Assembly: GCA_033557685.1 (NCBI GenBank)
Contig: JAWQRN010000266.1
Location: forward strand, 1 to 32,630
Reading direction: 5' to 3'
DNA from: Sperchopsis tessellata
Lineage: Eukaryota > Arthropoda > Insecta > Coleoptera > Hydrophilidae
DNA: 32,630 nucleotides
A program made the position numbers and the translations under genes. Position 1 is the first letter of the stretch; each line of letters starts with the position of its first letter. Under the pieces are notes generated by a model. It made no database searches and was not told the origin of the DNA. It saw only the letters and a list, made by a program, of their open reading frames with translations. Below, piece by piece: positions 11,225 to 22,325 of the stretch.

Positions 11225-11725
11225 TAAATTATATTTGCAATCAAATTACAAGAGGCCGAAAAGTTCAAATGTATGACACGATTTATAAAAACCATTCTAC
11301 TATATGATGCTGAGGGTTGGAGACTGACAGAGGCCAATAAAAGGAAAATACTAGCTATGGAAATGGATGCACTAAGAAGATCCTGCGGAATTTCAAGAGA
11401 AATAAGAAGAAAGGAGGAAATCACAGAAATTATAAATGTCAAACGGACAACAGTAGGTGAAATAGAGAAACGCCAGCTAGTTTGATTTGGGCATTTGAAT
11501 AGGAAGACAGACGAAAGGTTGCCGAAGAAATATGGACATGGATTCTTCCAGAGAAGAGAAAGGGAAGGAGATCCAGACGATCGTGGTAAGAAAGTGTTAG
11601 GAAGCCAATAAGTTAAAGAAACTTGGCAGAAGAACAGCATCAGAGCATACTGGAACAAAAGCCTGGAGATCGGACAGCGCCAGCAGATGCTATAAACAGA
11701 CATATATACTTATATATAGAGATAG
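11225..11725 (+). mobile_element. 3' coding end of an endonuclease-reverse transcriptase (RTE-like) retroelement, nested in the MLE
   Basis: The plus-strand frame at 11273-11485 reads TILLYDAEGWRLTEANKRK, then EMDALRRSCGIS and IEKRQLV, followed after a stop by FGHLNRK and RLPKKYG. This order (LLYGAETW, MD.LRRS, IE.RQL.W.GH..R, RLPK) is the usual C-terminal region of insect elements annotated endonuclease-reverse transcriptase. Everything upstream of it is absent, as expected for a 5'-truncated insertion. It lies between the MLE ORF end (about 11100) and the MLE 3' repeat (11788-11816), so it probably inserted into the MLE. Confidence 0.7.
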
Positions 11726-11750
11726 ATGAAATAAATCTAGTATATGAGTT

Positions 11751-11816
11751 ATGTATACCATAATTTGGAACAATAATAAAAGCGGTTATGTACACCTTAA
11801 TTTGGAACAGAGCGAG
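11751..11816 (-). repeat. 3' MLE terminal repeat with a tandem second copy
   Basis: The terminal repeat occupies 11788-11816. A second direct copy of its inner 21 bases lies at 11751-11771 (19 of 21 match), giving a spaced pair of probable transposase binding sites at this end only. Confidence 0.65.
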
Positions 11817-11818
11817 TA

Positions 11819-14800
11819 CTTCGTGATGATGTGCTACGAATATTTAAAATCCGTGGGGAGAATTCATTATCATAAATGTAATAAAATATTGAATTGGGAA
11901 AAACTCCTTCAATTTAATACTATATGAAATAATTAAATACAATATGGGACCCATATTTTAATCAAACAATCTATTGTTAAAAGACTGATGTTGATGGCTT
12001 ATGCTCCTACTGAAGATGGACCGATATTCATCTATGACTCTCTTGGTTATTTTATGTTTCTACACAACTTGATGATAATGAAAGATGACATAGTTTAGTT
12101 TTTCCAGTCATGACTAAAGTTTGGTCATTTTGTTTTGTACTATGAATAATCATCAGTCTTTACTTAAAAATGAAACATAAATTAAAGGTTTAATTCTTCA
12201 AAATAATTATTATATTTTTAAACAAGCCAGTATATACTTCAAAGTACGTATTTTTTTCAAAAATTCTCTTAAATCAATGCAATTAAAATCAAATTCTAAT
12301 ATGGAACCACGTCTTTAAATTTAAAGCATTTTAATCTTTAAGTATGAGCCTTTTTTCACATTTAAATCTATCTATTCTAACATCTAAAACAAAGACACTA
12401 AATTCTCAGCAAGCATTCTCAAAGCATACGAATTTCAATTTTGATAACCATTTTACTTTTGTCGGGCAAAAATATTTACCACATTTTCAACAAAATTTCA
12501 GACTTTCTACTCGTTGAAGTTTTCTATTGAGGTATAGTTTGTTAATTTGAGTTTTTGAACGTATCAAAGGAATTTAATTATATTCTATGCTTTAATTTGT
12601 TAAAAAAGAAAATAAGTACCTAAGGTGAAAAAGAAAGATGTTTGAAAATTAAAGACATTTTTGGATGCAACAATCAAAAATAATAATAGTCTTTAGTACT
12701 GATTTATTACGTCTTTTTTGGAAAGCCAGAAAAAGTTTTTAAAAACAAGCCTCATCTATGGGTTTAAGGTCTTGGAAAAAGTAAGAGTAATACACTGCAA
12801 TTTCACTTTTTGCAAAGTTGGAACTCTGGCAAAGATAAAAGGGGTATTTCATACTCTGAAACAATGTTACCTTGTCTTCTGAAAAATTGTGATATCGCTG
12901 CTTATGGCCACATATGTTGAAGAGCAGAGTTAGCTCTATATGGCAAACATTTTAAGTGTCCAGGTCAACCATCCAGGTACTGAATAAGTAAGATACTCTC
13001 AATGGGCACCGAACTTAAGGCATCCTAAAACAGATTGACGAAACTCTGCTATTAGAGTGTCTAAACTTAATTGTTTTTCCAAAAAAATGGGAATATGTAA
13101 CACCTTTTGTTTTTATCAATTTCAGTAATTCTTTGGTATTTCTAGCTTTATTGCTAATGTCTAATATGGAAGAATAACTAACTTGCTACAAGTGTCTTTT
13201 GAAATAGTTGAAATTCCACATTTTAGAACTTTTTCTTTAATAGGCACACAGGCAGTTGGATGTAATGGTTATTGAAATATTAAAAAAAAATGTTCACAAA
13301 AATACATTCAGTCCACTTCCATCAAGAACATATAGTTTGTAGAGTTTTGTTTTGTGTTATACATATTTATGTACACTTTCGAAAATGATAAATGACGGAA
13401 ATATCTGTGCTTATTTACATTTAACTTTTTTTTATTAAAAATCAGAAAATGTACATGCTTTCAAAAAAAAATTTATACACTAATTCAGTTCATAAATAGG
13501 TAACATTAAAGATAGGGATAACGAAACTTTAATTAATGATTTTGCACAATTGATTAGAGCTCTCTGTTTTGCTGTCTAAAAACAAACGGTCTTTAGTCGC
13601 AGAATATATGTTCCAAAAAAATATAGTTATATCATGTCAATTCTGATTGATGTTATTATTTTAGAAATATCCTTGTTTTTTGGTGTTTTTTACAATAAAC
13701 ATTAAAGAAAGTATTTAGAAATGACAATATTTTAATGTTATGAATATCTCTTTTAGAAAATTGAGGGCTAATTTATCCAAAATTTAGTATATTTTAACTA
13801 AATACACAATATTCATTGCCACGTGATATTACTGAAACTGGAAATTCTTCCATGCACGTTTTTTCACAAATGGACATGAAAGTTGAGTGGGACACTTCGG
13901 GCTTTTGTTTTTTCTCGTCTTTCCTTTAGATTCTGTGACATAATTCTCTAAAATAAAATCTATATAAAGAGCAATACTGTAGAGATTATTTTCTCTTAGA
14001 CAAAGTACGAAGCTACATGGTCCTTTGTTTGATCACTTATACCGCACGGCTAAATATTACAAAATCTCTTTTAAAAATACAGAAAACCTGATTGGTTTAG
14101 TTTTCTGGCCCTAGATTAACTCGTAACATCCTTATTCTTAAAATTTGGAATAGAAACGGCTGTATATAGTGTAACCCAACCAAACACTTTTTGTCACGCT
14201 TGTGCTTAGTCAGAAATATGTATTTATGGATTTTTATCATATGGACTCTCTTAAATGAAAAGTGAGTCGACATTAATTTTGTTTTTTATGAACAATCTAT
14301 GTTTCATAATAAGTGAACCATTTCAACTTTCGTTAGAAATTATCATGTAATGAAGTTTTTAAAATTTAATGTGATAAATATCTTTGTTAATGCATCTTGG
14401 ATCAAGCAAGTTATTTTTGGAGTTCAAAATGGTTTTTTTAATCTATTTTAACATGTATCAAAAACTTAAGAGTTTTTATTGAATTTAGAATCACACCAGA
14501 GAATTTTTATTAAATTTAGAATCACACAAGCTAAAATTACATTTTATTATAGTAATAAAAATTATTTAAAAAAAGATTTCAGCCCATAAATCACGACAAA
14601 AATGAAACTCGTACAGCTATATTACAATTTCTTTTTTCAAAATCATAAAAACTATAGATTAAATAAAGGTGCTGTGACTACGGCAGTTGAGTGATTTGAG
14701 ACATCAAGAGCACAGAATGAAAAAATTTAAATATGATTGTCACAAAAAGAACACTAGTTATCAAACCAATAGAATTAGTAAACAAGTCAATAAAACTATG

Positions 14801-14872
14801 CTGATTGAAAAAGTGACCTCAGCTATTAGTGAAAAATTAATTCTAATTTAAAAAATTTGTTTCTATGCGATA
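11819..14872. other. 3-kb AT-rich stretch with no recognised gene
   Basis: No ORF of useful length was found on either strand, and no RNA gene or domain-like text was seen. There is an imperfect direct tandem duplication of about 31 bp at 14469-14528. A mildly less AT-rich block around 12780-13080 gives short minus-strand open text that matches nothing I know. It could be an old repeat. Confidence 0.4.
14469..14528. repeat. Imperfect 31-bp tandem duplication
   Basis: Two adjacent copies share TTTTTATT-AATTTAGAATCACAC, differing by a few bases. It is noncoding. Confidence 0.6.
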
Positions 14873-16509
14873 TTGATTTGTTAATTTGAATTTCTTAATA
14901 ATTTGAATTGTCAATAGTTCGAATGATTTAAAAAAATTATATTTGTAGTATGAATTTTGTTTCCGGGTGGAAAGTAGATGTTTTGTTTAATACAAATTTT
15001 TATAGTGTCGCTAGGGTAAAAAATTTATAACCGTAAAATTTAGACGTTAATTATTGCTTTCTTAAAATACACGAGGAAAATACAAACAGCTAACGTTAAA
15101 AGAAAAATTAGAATTAATTTAAGAAATAGATAAGGGAGTACAGAAAAAATGTTGCTGTCAAATTCAAGATTAAAGCAATTGCATTAAAGACAATTTATAA
15201 GAAAAAGAAAATATGCAGGAAATTGAAAGTAATTGTGAAATGAAAAGAAAAAAATTAATAAAGGAAAAAATCCAAACAATTATGCAGCAGTCACAACATT
15301 TATCAGTGAAGCTGGAAAGAAAAATATTCCTGTAATTGGAGGACAAATGATGAATGTAGACAACTTTAATGCAAGTGCAGAACGGCTGAGTGGATTTAAA
15401 AACCGTACCAGATTAAAATAGAAGTGTCTCACAGGAGATGCAGCAGACACCAACGAAGAGGTTGCCGCCAACAAGTTAGAACAAGTTTTTAAACTGTTAA
15501 TGACCAGGTTTGATTAAAAATGTGTTTATTTGAGATGAAACTGGCCTGTTTTTCCAATGTTTGCCAGGGAAAACTATGGCATTTTGGAATGATAATGGTA
15601 AATATGGAAAATTCGGCAAAGATAGAGTGACAATTATGTTGTATTCTTATATGACTGATACAGAAAAATTGAAACACTTAATTATAGGAGCAAAAAGTCC
15701 CCGCTCCTGTAAAAATATAAAACATCGCCCGTTGATTATTATTTCAACAAAAAGGCGTGGATAACTTCAGTTATCTTTGAAGACTGGTTTATCAAATTAG
15801 ATAAAAAATTTCATTGGAACAAAGGAGTCATCTTGTTTTTCGAAAATTGCTCTGCCCACAATAGACATTAAAAAATATATAAACCTATGGATCGTGAAAA
15901 GAAAACAACCTACCCGAAAGAAAAATCAATTTACTGAATTGCATCAACTGTTTGCATGGCCTGGTACACTAAAGTTGTGTCAATTATAAATAACTTTTAG
16001 AAAAGCTAGATTTGAAGGCTACGGTTTTAATGCAGAGGACTATTTGCCTCTCAACGAGCTTTTAAGCTATGAGAGTCGTGTCGAACACTTGAGACAAACA
16101 GCAACTGACTAAATCGGCGAAGATTATGACAGATATTTAAACTTTGATAACGATGTACCAAGTGCTTTTATAACCAATGAAGAAACTGTCGAGTGTTACA
16201 AAAAATTATGATGAAAATGAAATGGATATGTGGAACTAGACATAATAGAAAAAGAATATCAACAAAAAATCACTAAATTTGAGGATACTCATCTGCACAA
16301 AGTAAACAGTTTTTTGATGCTAATTGTTCCAGAACATATGTTCAGAGCAATAAATGAAATTGAAGCGCTTATAAACAGTAATAAAGCACCCTAGTTAATT
16401 TTTGTCTATTGTATTGTTGATATTTTTATTACATTAAAAAGAAAAATTTAATAAAAAAATTTCTCGAATTTTTTGCTTGATCCTATTCGAATTAAACAGA
16501 TTCAACCTA
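14873..16509 (+). mobile_element. Tigger/pogo-like DNA transposon relic with terminal repeats
   Basis: The ends pair: 14873-14891 (TTGATTTGTTAATTTGAAT) against the reverse complement of 16485-16505 (TTGAATCTGTTTAATTCGAA). Between them the plus strand carries a broken transposase. It has an N-terminal CENP-B-type helix-turn-helix (QLTLKEKLELI at about 15090), a second DNA-binding region (FNASAERLSGFKNR at 15370-15410), and then the DDE core: DETGLFFQCLPGKT at 15532, GKDRVTIMLYSYMT, TEKLKHLIIGAKSPR, and LFFENCSAH at about 15833. The second catalytic Asp of the family's DNCPAH box is Glu here (15842-15844). There are many stops. Confidence 0.75.
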
Positions 16510-17857
16510 TATAAAATACATGTTTGTTAAATGTCTCTTATTTTGAAAAAATTAAAAACAGTTAATGGCTCCCTTATTGTGGAACTGTGAGGGTAGTATT
16601 TAATTATTAATAATGACAAGAAATTATTTTTTATCATAGTGAAAATGCCACATGCTTAAAACAGAAAAATTTTAATTGAAAAGAAATTCCACTAAATATG
16701 TATACAGTCAATGAGTTAATAAAAAAATGTAAGTTTATAAAGATTGGTATCTGTGAGTACCTTTTTTTTTTGGAAGAAATAATTCACTCAAATAATTTGG
16801 AAAAAACAGCCAACACAACAGAAAACTAATATTATCAATTTTCTTTTTTTTTTGTTCATGTAATTTTTGGTTAGGTTTTTGAAGTAGGCATAAAAATTTA
16901 GAGCTACATTTTTATTTTCAGAGAAACCGTGACATCCAAAATATACAATTGGCTAATGAACAAAATATGAAACGCGCAAATGCCAATATTCAAAACTTAT
17001 CTTGAGGCTCTTCTTGGATATCAGTCATTAATTATAATCAATTAAAATTTAAAAACAAATGTCGCAGTGTTTACAAACCTTGGCCTGTCAGTACTACAAA
17101 AAATTGACTTACCAGTTTTACATCCAGGCCCTTCAAATTTCATGTGTTTCTCATATTCTTAAATGTATTTTATAAATGTTGTTTTGATACATACTGAATT
17201 TGATAAATAAAATTTTTATTACAGAGTTGAAAATGGTTAAAACTGTAAATGGTAATGGATAAAAATAGTCCTTAAATTTTCTTACAATTGCAACAAATAC
17301 TAATAAGAAATACTTTGCGTCAATCACACAGATTATTCATTGTAAGAATTTATTTAAAAAATTTTGGTTTTTGAACACATAAAATAACTTTGAAGTATTT
17401 AAACAGTTTAATATAAAAACATCTGAACAATTGTATCTCACTAACTAAAAGAAGATGTATCGTCATCCCTATATAGTAAAATGTTTTGTTGTACAGTTAA
17501 TTACAAGATATACAATTAGATGCTAGAACAGATAAATGAAAAGACTTGTAATAATAAATAATTACCCTTCCTAAAAATTGTACATACAAAACAAATCACA
17601 TCTGGTTTTGAACACGCACAATAATAGTTTACAATTATCTCATGATACACACGCCCATATCACTTTAGTTATAGTGTATAAAGATATGAAAATAATGTAC
17701 AGAAAAGATTAAGTTTAAACGTACCAGTATCACACTTACTTTATACATAAAAATAGAACAATTTTATTATTTATATACCAGCAAATCACCGGTTATTTGC
17801 AACATTTCACAAATATATAACATGTGATATATGTACAGTAGAAGTCTAGTAATTACA
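16510..17857. other. Noncoding DNA downstream of Myo9, with two short exon-like stretches
   Basis: Nearest the Myo9 stop (17857 down to about 17700) is its probable 3' UTR. Two short open stretches look exon-like: plus strand 16921-17004 (acceptor ...tttcag, open to a TGA) and minus strand about 17165-17112, ending at a donor GTAAGT. Neither is recognised. Otherwise the stretch is AT-rich with poly-T runs. Confidence 0.35.
17763..17768 (-). terminator. Possible polyadenylation signal of Myo9
   Basis: AATAAA on the minus strand, about 90 bases after the Myo9 stop codon. In DNA this AT-rich such hexamers are common by chance, so this is only a candidate. Confidence 0.3.
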
Positions 17858-20834
17858 TTACACCATGATGGGTGCGTCCTCACATTCATCCACTATTTTC
17901 ACACTTATGTCCGAAGAGGATAGCCTTTTGAGCTTCGGAGGTAATGATTGTCTAGGATCGCCTCCTGACACCGATCGGACAATAGGTCCTCTAGGCTTCC
18001 TTTGTTCCCCCACACACGAAATATCATCCAAACTACCATCACCGTCTGTGGACAACATATCATCATCAGACGTTGCATGCGTTAAAATTGGCAACGTAGA
18101 AGTCAAGTGCTCTTTCTCCTTTTGAATCTCCTGTATGTGATCCACAAGTAAATTTTCTTCATCTTCCACATGCGGCTGCACAGACTGGCTGGCAGGCAAA
18201 AGTTCGTCAGGTGTAAACACCTTTGAACTTCTCAAAGAACTCAGCCTATTCGTCGCCGCCTGCCTTGCAGTATCTAAAGTATCAATATCATCCAACGTTG
18301 TACGAATTTTCCGCATTTGTTCGGTAATGATAGTTTCAATGCACTGCGTCTGACTCCCAATATCATGCAGACTATCTTGGGCCGGAACAACCTTGTTAGT
18401 CCTCAAAATACAGGGAGCAAATACAATAGCCAAAGAAGCCGCACTCATCCTATTGGTCCTTTCATGCAAAGCTATTCTAGCCAAGTGAAATATCAGCCTT
18501 TCCATTAAGTCGTAATTTGGCTTTGGCAGTTTTTTTAATATATCATACAAAGTAGACACACGATCCTGTGTATCTCCCATATTCGCTGCGGTTATAAAGT
18601 TTTCATAACATTCAAACGTAAGCAGAGGTTCCGGCATATCTCTTAGAAAACTTTTTAACACAGACGCTAACACATGCACTTGATAATTTTCAAAATTCAC
18701 TTCATCCTGATTTTCTTCCATTTTTGCTTTAAGTTCTTTCACTTTAGAATTCACCCCAGACTTTCGGTATATTCCCTCAGAGTACAAACCACTAATTTCT
18801 ATGGTAGCCAACAGTCTTTCGATCACAACGGGGATGCTTCCCTCTTCCGTTACTAAAGCGGACAGCTGAACCCCAAACAGCTTGTGAGGATCACCTTGTG
18901 CGTTCAAGTTTGAGTCCTTCATGCAATGTCCTATCGTTTTAGTTTGGTAACACTTTTTGTGGCAAGTAAGTTTACAAGATTGGCACACTAGTCCACGTTC
19001 TATTGGCCACATAAAAAACGAACTACAGATTTCACAGGCTGTAGGAATGTTGATGATTGTCAAAAGGAATGTATGCCCAGCAAACTTTATTGTATCTTCT
19101 GATTTTCTCTTTTTATCTTTTTTCCTCTTTGTTTTATTTGGCTTTTCGGCTTCGGCTCTTGAAGACATAAATTCATCCATAAATCCTCTAAAAGCATTAA
19201 CACCCATCGTTACAGGAAAATCTTTGTCTTTATGTTCACGTTGGCAGACAGTTTCCATCGCTTGCATAAAATTAGTTATGAGGTCTTTATACTTAATATT
19301 ATGCGCCTCAAATCCATTCATTCTGTTTGCAGAACTGTAAAATTGCACCAAATTATCTTTAAACTCCCTCAGCGCTTGCTTAAAAAGTCTATCAACTTCA
19401 CTTGTATTCTGGCCAGCCTCATGCTCAATTTTACATATTTTACTAGTTATAAAATCTTGCATAGACTGCAGCTCCCTAGCGTCAGAAATAATTTTATCTG
19501 TTCTATCTGTGAACTCTGAAGTACCTGTCAAACTGAACTTTGTTGTGACAGTTTGTTTATTCAGATCATAAGGAGTTCGGGAATGTTTGCGGTATTTTCT
19601 TCTACCAGGTTTACCGTCAGCTCCTGAACTATTTTGATCACACGGCTTTTGCAAAACACTTTTATTTTGTATACACTTTGTATGAAATGTTTTCTTACAA
19701 TCTATACACTTATACCCAGGAGTTCTAAAATCAATCAATTGTTCGTTGCACATGGTGCAACGGTCGTCTTTCGAACATCTATTAACTTTTCTAAAATTAT
19801 GGCCCGCTATTGAAAAACCACCATGTTTCTGCCATTCTAAATCCACTTCTGGGGGTTGTGGGCTTGTTTCTATACCACTAGGATGTTCACTAACCAGTCC
19901 GACTTTTGTAGCTGGATCACTATTCCTCCTTTTTAAATCTAAAGTACCAAATCCAGGTCTGTGGCGCTTTGGAGTTAAAGAAGATTTAATGTATCCAGAA
20001 TTCCAATCAGTCTCAGCTTGAAGGAGTTTGGAAGAAGCCTCAGCATCTTTTTGGGCTGACCACTGTCTTGCGTTTTCAGCGGAATAAGGTACTAGAGATT
20101 CATCTATTGTTCCCAGCAGATTTTTATCTATTGAAATACTATCCGTTACTTCTTCACCTAAGCTTCTAACATGACCTCTTTTAGGTTTTCTTACATTTCT
20201 CATAGGTACTTGTGGCTTTCCTAATATCTCCACAGCTTTATTTGGTGTTCTGTCCCAATTGAATAAATCTTTATAAGGATCGTCATTTATGTGCGTTTTT
20301 GGAGTACAGGGAGCAAAGTCATTATTTTCTCTTGGCTGTCTTCTAATTGGAGGTAGACTTCGGAGGCCATCAGATGCTGTTCGGATGGTGGAGTCATTTA
20401 TATAACGAACTTCACGTTTGACAGTTGGATGAGGTCGGTAAGTTCTAGCTGACTGAGGCTTGGCATCAGCTCGTCTACACCAAATGTCTTCTTCGGCATA
20501 TCCAGTAAATCTTTCACCAACCACAGGAGGTGCTGAAAGTGATACTCCAACACCACTTTCAGAATCAGTTTCACTTCTTGTACTTGTCAAAGACCACTGT
20601 TCGTGTTTGTTTAATGTTGGCTTGTCTTGTTTGGTTTCCCGGATTGTTGGGCTTGAATGAGAGTCTGAACTGTGTTGAGAATCAAAACTTCTTTGTGAAG
20701 CTAAGGAATCTCCACTACCTTTCCGTTGTGGAGTGTAGTCCAAATCGGATAAGTCAAAGGTCTTATGGGATTTGTTAATCTTGCGTTTCAATGTAGAATC
20801 AAGAAGAACACCTTCATGTTTAATATTCTCCAAC
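17858..20834 (-). CDS. Myo9: Unconventional myosin IX, last exon: two C1 domains and RhoGAP
   Basis: This large terminal exon encodes the tail of a class IX myosin, a single-headed motor that carries a Rho GTPase-activating module along actin. Counting from the first full codon at 20833: residues 1-330 are Ser/Thr-rich and disordered; the first C1 zinc finger is at about 345-398 (H...C..C...C..C...H..C...C); the second C1 is at about 587-637; the RhoGAP domain runs about 653-840, with the arginine finger in GIYRKSG (R690) and the conserved Lys in VLASVLKSFLR. A short charged, probably helical segment follows, then a Ser-rich end, APIMV, and TAA at 17858-17860. The text RMSAASLAIVFAPCILR is typical of Myo9 GAPs. 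The exon starts at an acceptor (tttctag) after 20835; its first G completes an Arg codon from the previous exon. It is not an initiator, as 20833 is TTG. The exon is intact. Confidence 0.95.
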
Positions 20835-20911
20835 CTAGAAAAAAAAATGGTAATGTGAGATAAGAAACAGCAAAATTAAAAATACCTTTATCAAAAGGTA
20901 TTCAAACCTAC
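20835..20911 (-). other. Myo9: Myo9 intron, 77 bp, phase 2
   Basis: Donor GTAGGT at 20911 and acceptor TAG at 20837-20835. It joins ...NNQNS-R to LENIKHEG in frame. It is the only short intron of the gene seen here; the others are several kb long because of repeats. Confidence 0.85.
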
Positions 20912-21046
20912 CTGCTATTTTGATTATTCTGAAATGTTGGAAGTAAAGGTGGATGAGAACTAGAAACACTTGGTAAAGACTGAGTGGATCTAAGACTAAG
21001 TTTCGAACCAGTTTCTAGATCTCCATCTTCTTGAATTCCACTGCTC
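20912..21046 (-). CDS. Myo9: Myo9 tail-linker exon
   Basis: A 135-nt exon between acceptor TTTCAG (ending 21047) and donor GCAG|GTAGGT. In the frame fixed by both neighbours it encodes about 45 residues: SSGIQEDGDLETGSKL, then a Ser-rich stretch and a Pro-rich PPLLP, ending NNQNS. Its first G completes the GA|G (Glu) codon of the exon at 24971-25116, and its last AG begins the Arg codon completed at 20834. The other two frames have stops or break the junctions. It is a low-complexity linker between the IQ neck and the C1/RhoGAP tail, with no known fold. It is too short for simple ORF listing and was found by splice logic. Confidence 0.85.
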
Positions 21047-21199
21047 CTGAAATATTCAATGGGCATTAACAAACTTTTTCAAATCCAAGAAATTAACATG
21101 ATATAGATGTTTCATTTCTATAACACTATATTATAATCCATGAAAGAAACAAAACTTATGAAACCCCAAAGGCTCTGTTAAATTTAATTATTTGTCAAT

Positions 21200-22325
21200 T
21201 TTTTGTCTATATAGGTTTTAGTGAGGTCTATATCTCAGTTCCCCTCTGAAGTTGGTATCTCAAAAACATAGTTTATGACGGCTTCAACAGCTTCTTGAGG
21301 TGTTGAAAATCACTGTACATGCATTTTACATTGGGGAACAAAAAAAGGTCCTTAGGCGATAAATCTGATGAATACGGGCAATGAGACATTAATTCAATGT
21401 TTTTCTCCTACAAATAATCAATTGTTTGACGTGCTGTGTGAGAGCTGACGTCATGATGGTCATGTTCGGTTGTTTTTCCTGATTTTGTCAATGACTTCTG
21501 GCAAACAAATTGTTGTATACCATTCAGCATTAAATGTTCTTCAATCCTCTAACGGATTGGTTGCGACATTTCCAGTACAACCGAAGAAACAAGTGATCAT
21601 TTTCTTGAAAGTGCTTCGTGAACGAACATTTGTGGGATTAGATGCATCTTGGAACACCCAAACAGTGGATTGTTGCTTAGTTTCCGGTTCATACGAATAT
21701 ATCCAAGTTACATCACCTGTTAAGATGTTGTATATGAATATTGAAGTTCATCGGTCCAATTTTTTGAGCATTTCCTTACACCAATTAACATTGGAAACAG
21801 ATCTTTTTCACAGCTAAATTTTCATGCAATATCGAATGTACTGCAGTCTTCGATATGCCTAAGCATGACTCTATCTCACTGCTAGTTACATGCTGAACTT
21901 TTTTAATCATGTTGCGCACAGCGTCCATGTTTTTTGTAATAACAACTGATTTTGGTCGACCTTAAGGAAATTCATCACTGACGGATGCACGACCACGACG
22001 AAAATCTGCAAACCAATTGTAAACAGTCTTTTCTGATGGTGCTTCATTACCAAAGGTTGAATGAAGCGGTTCTATGCATTGTTGTTCAGTTAGGCCTTTA
22101 CAAAAATTGTAAAAAATCATCCAAGGAAAACGTTCATGTGAAATTTCCACTTTTTCACAAAATTTCACTATACACAAACTACTCGGTCAATTTCAAAACG
22201 GCCACTGCTTTCACAATAACAAATGTAAAATTTTACGAAAATAGTATTGACCCATCCCAATACCGCCACCTAGTGGTCGTTTGTAAACCTCGTATTAGAG
22301 TCTGTGCGAGTAACTGTAACCCATA
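21200..22325 (-). mobile_element. Mariner transposon relic (minus strand), DD34D type
   Basis: The transposase starts near 22177 with the HTH_48 domain (ERFPWMIFYNFCKGLTEQQC, then SEKTVYNWFADFRRGR at 22040-21980) and a second HTH (EIESCLGISKTAVHSILHE near 21850). All three catalytic Asp can be found in shifted frames: TGDVTWIYSYEPETK near 21720-21680 (the usual E after the Asp is V), HHDVSSHT near 21460, and SSDLSPKD near 21350. Several frameshifts and stops inactivate it. The C-terminus fades after FSTPQEAVEA. Clear terminal repeats were not found. It lies inside a Myo9 intron in the same orientation as the gene. Confidence 0.8.

Larger units (their letters stand above)
9888..11816 (+). mobile_element. 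Plant-type mariner-like element (MLE), degenerate, with intact-looking ends
   Basis: The element is bounded by inverted repeats at 9888-9916 and 11788-11816 (24 of 29 positions match) and flanked on both sides by TA (9886-9887 and 11817-11818), the Tc1/mariner target duplication. The transposase relic starts at ATG 10098 (MDSRMRNLQI...). It shows the helix-turn-helix text VPTTTLFRRL, then IYIQQDNAKP with the second catalytic Asp at about 10760, and QPPNF, followed by the C-terminal text NVFFTLQVVWNQ up to 11044. The pattern IQQDNA...QPPNSPDLN with FLTLQ near the end is that of plant-type MLEs (DD39D). Their ends start CTCCCTCCGT; the left end here starts CTCCCACTGT. Stops and frameshifts break the ORF. 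An unrelated retroelement fragment sits between the ORF and the 3' repeat. Confidence 0.75.

Noticed and set aside
11224..11703. Minus-strand ORF of 159 codons
   Set aside because: The plus strand encodes recognisable endonuclease-RT C-terminal motifs. The long antisense frame is a hydrophobic shadow.
18317..20778. Several plus-strand ORFs of 60-127 codons
   Set aside because: All are antisense shadows of the Myo9 tail exon.
20831..20833. Apparent translation start of a 991-residue protein
   Set aside because: The codon is TTG and lies directly after a splice acceptor. The protein continues upstream through spliced exons of Myo9.
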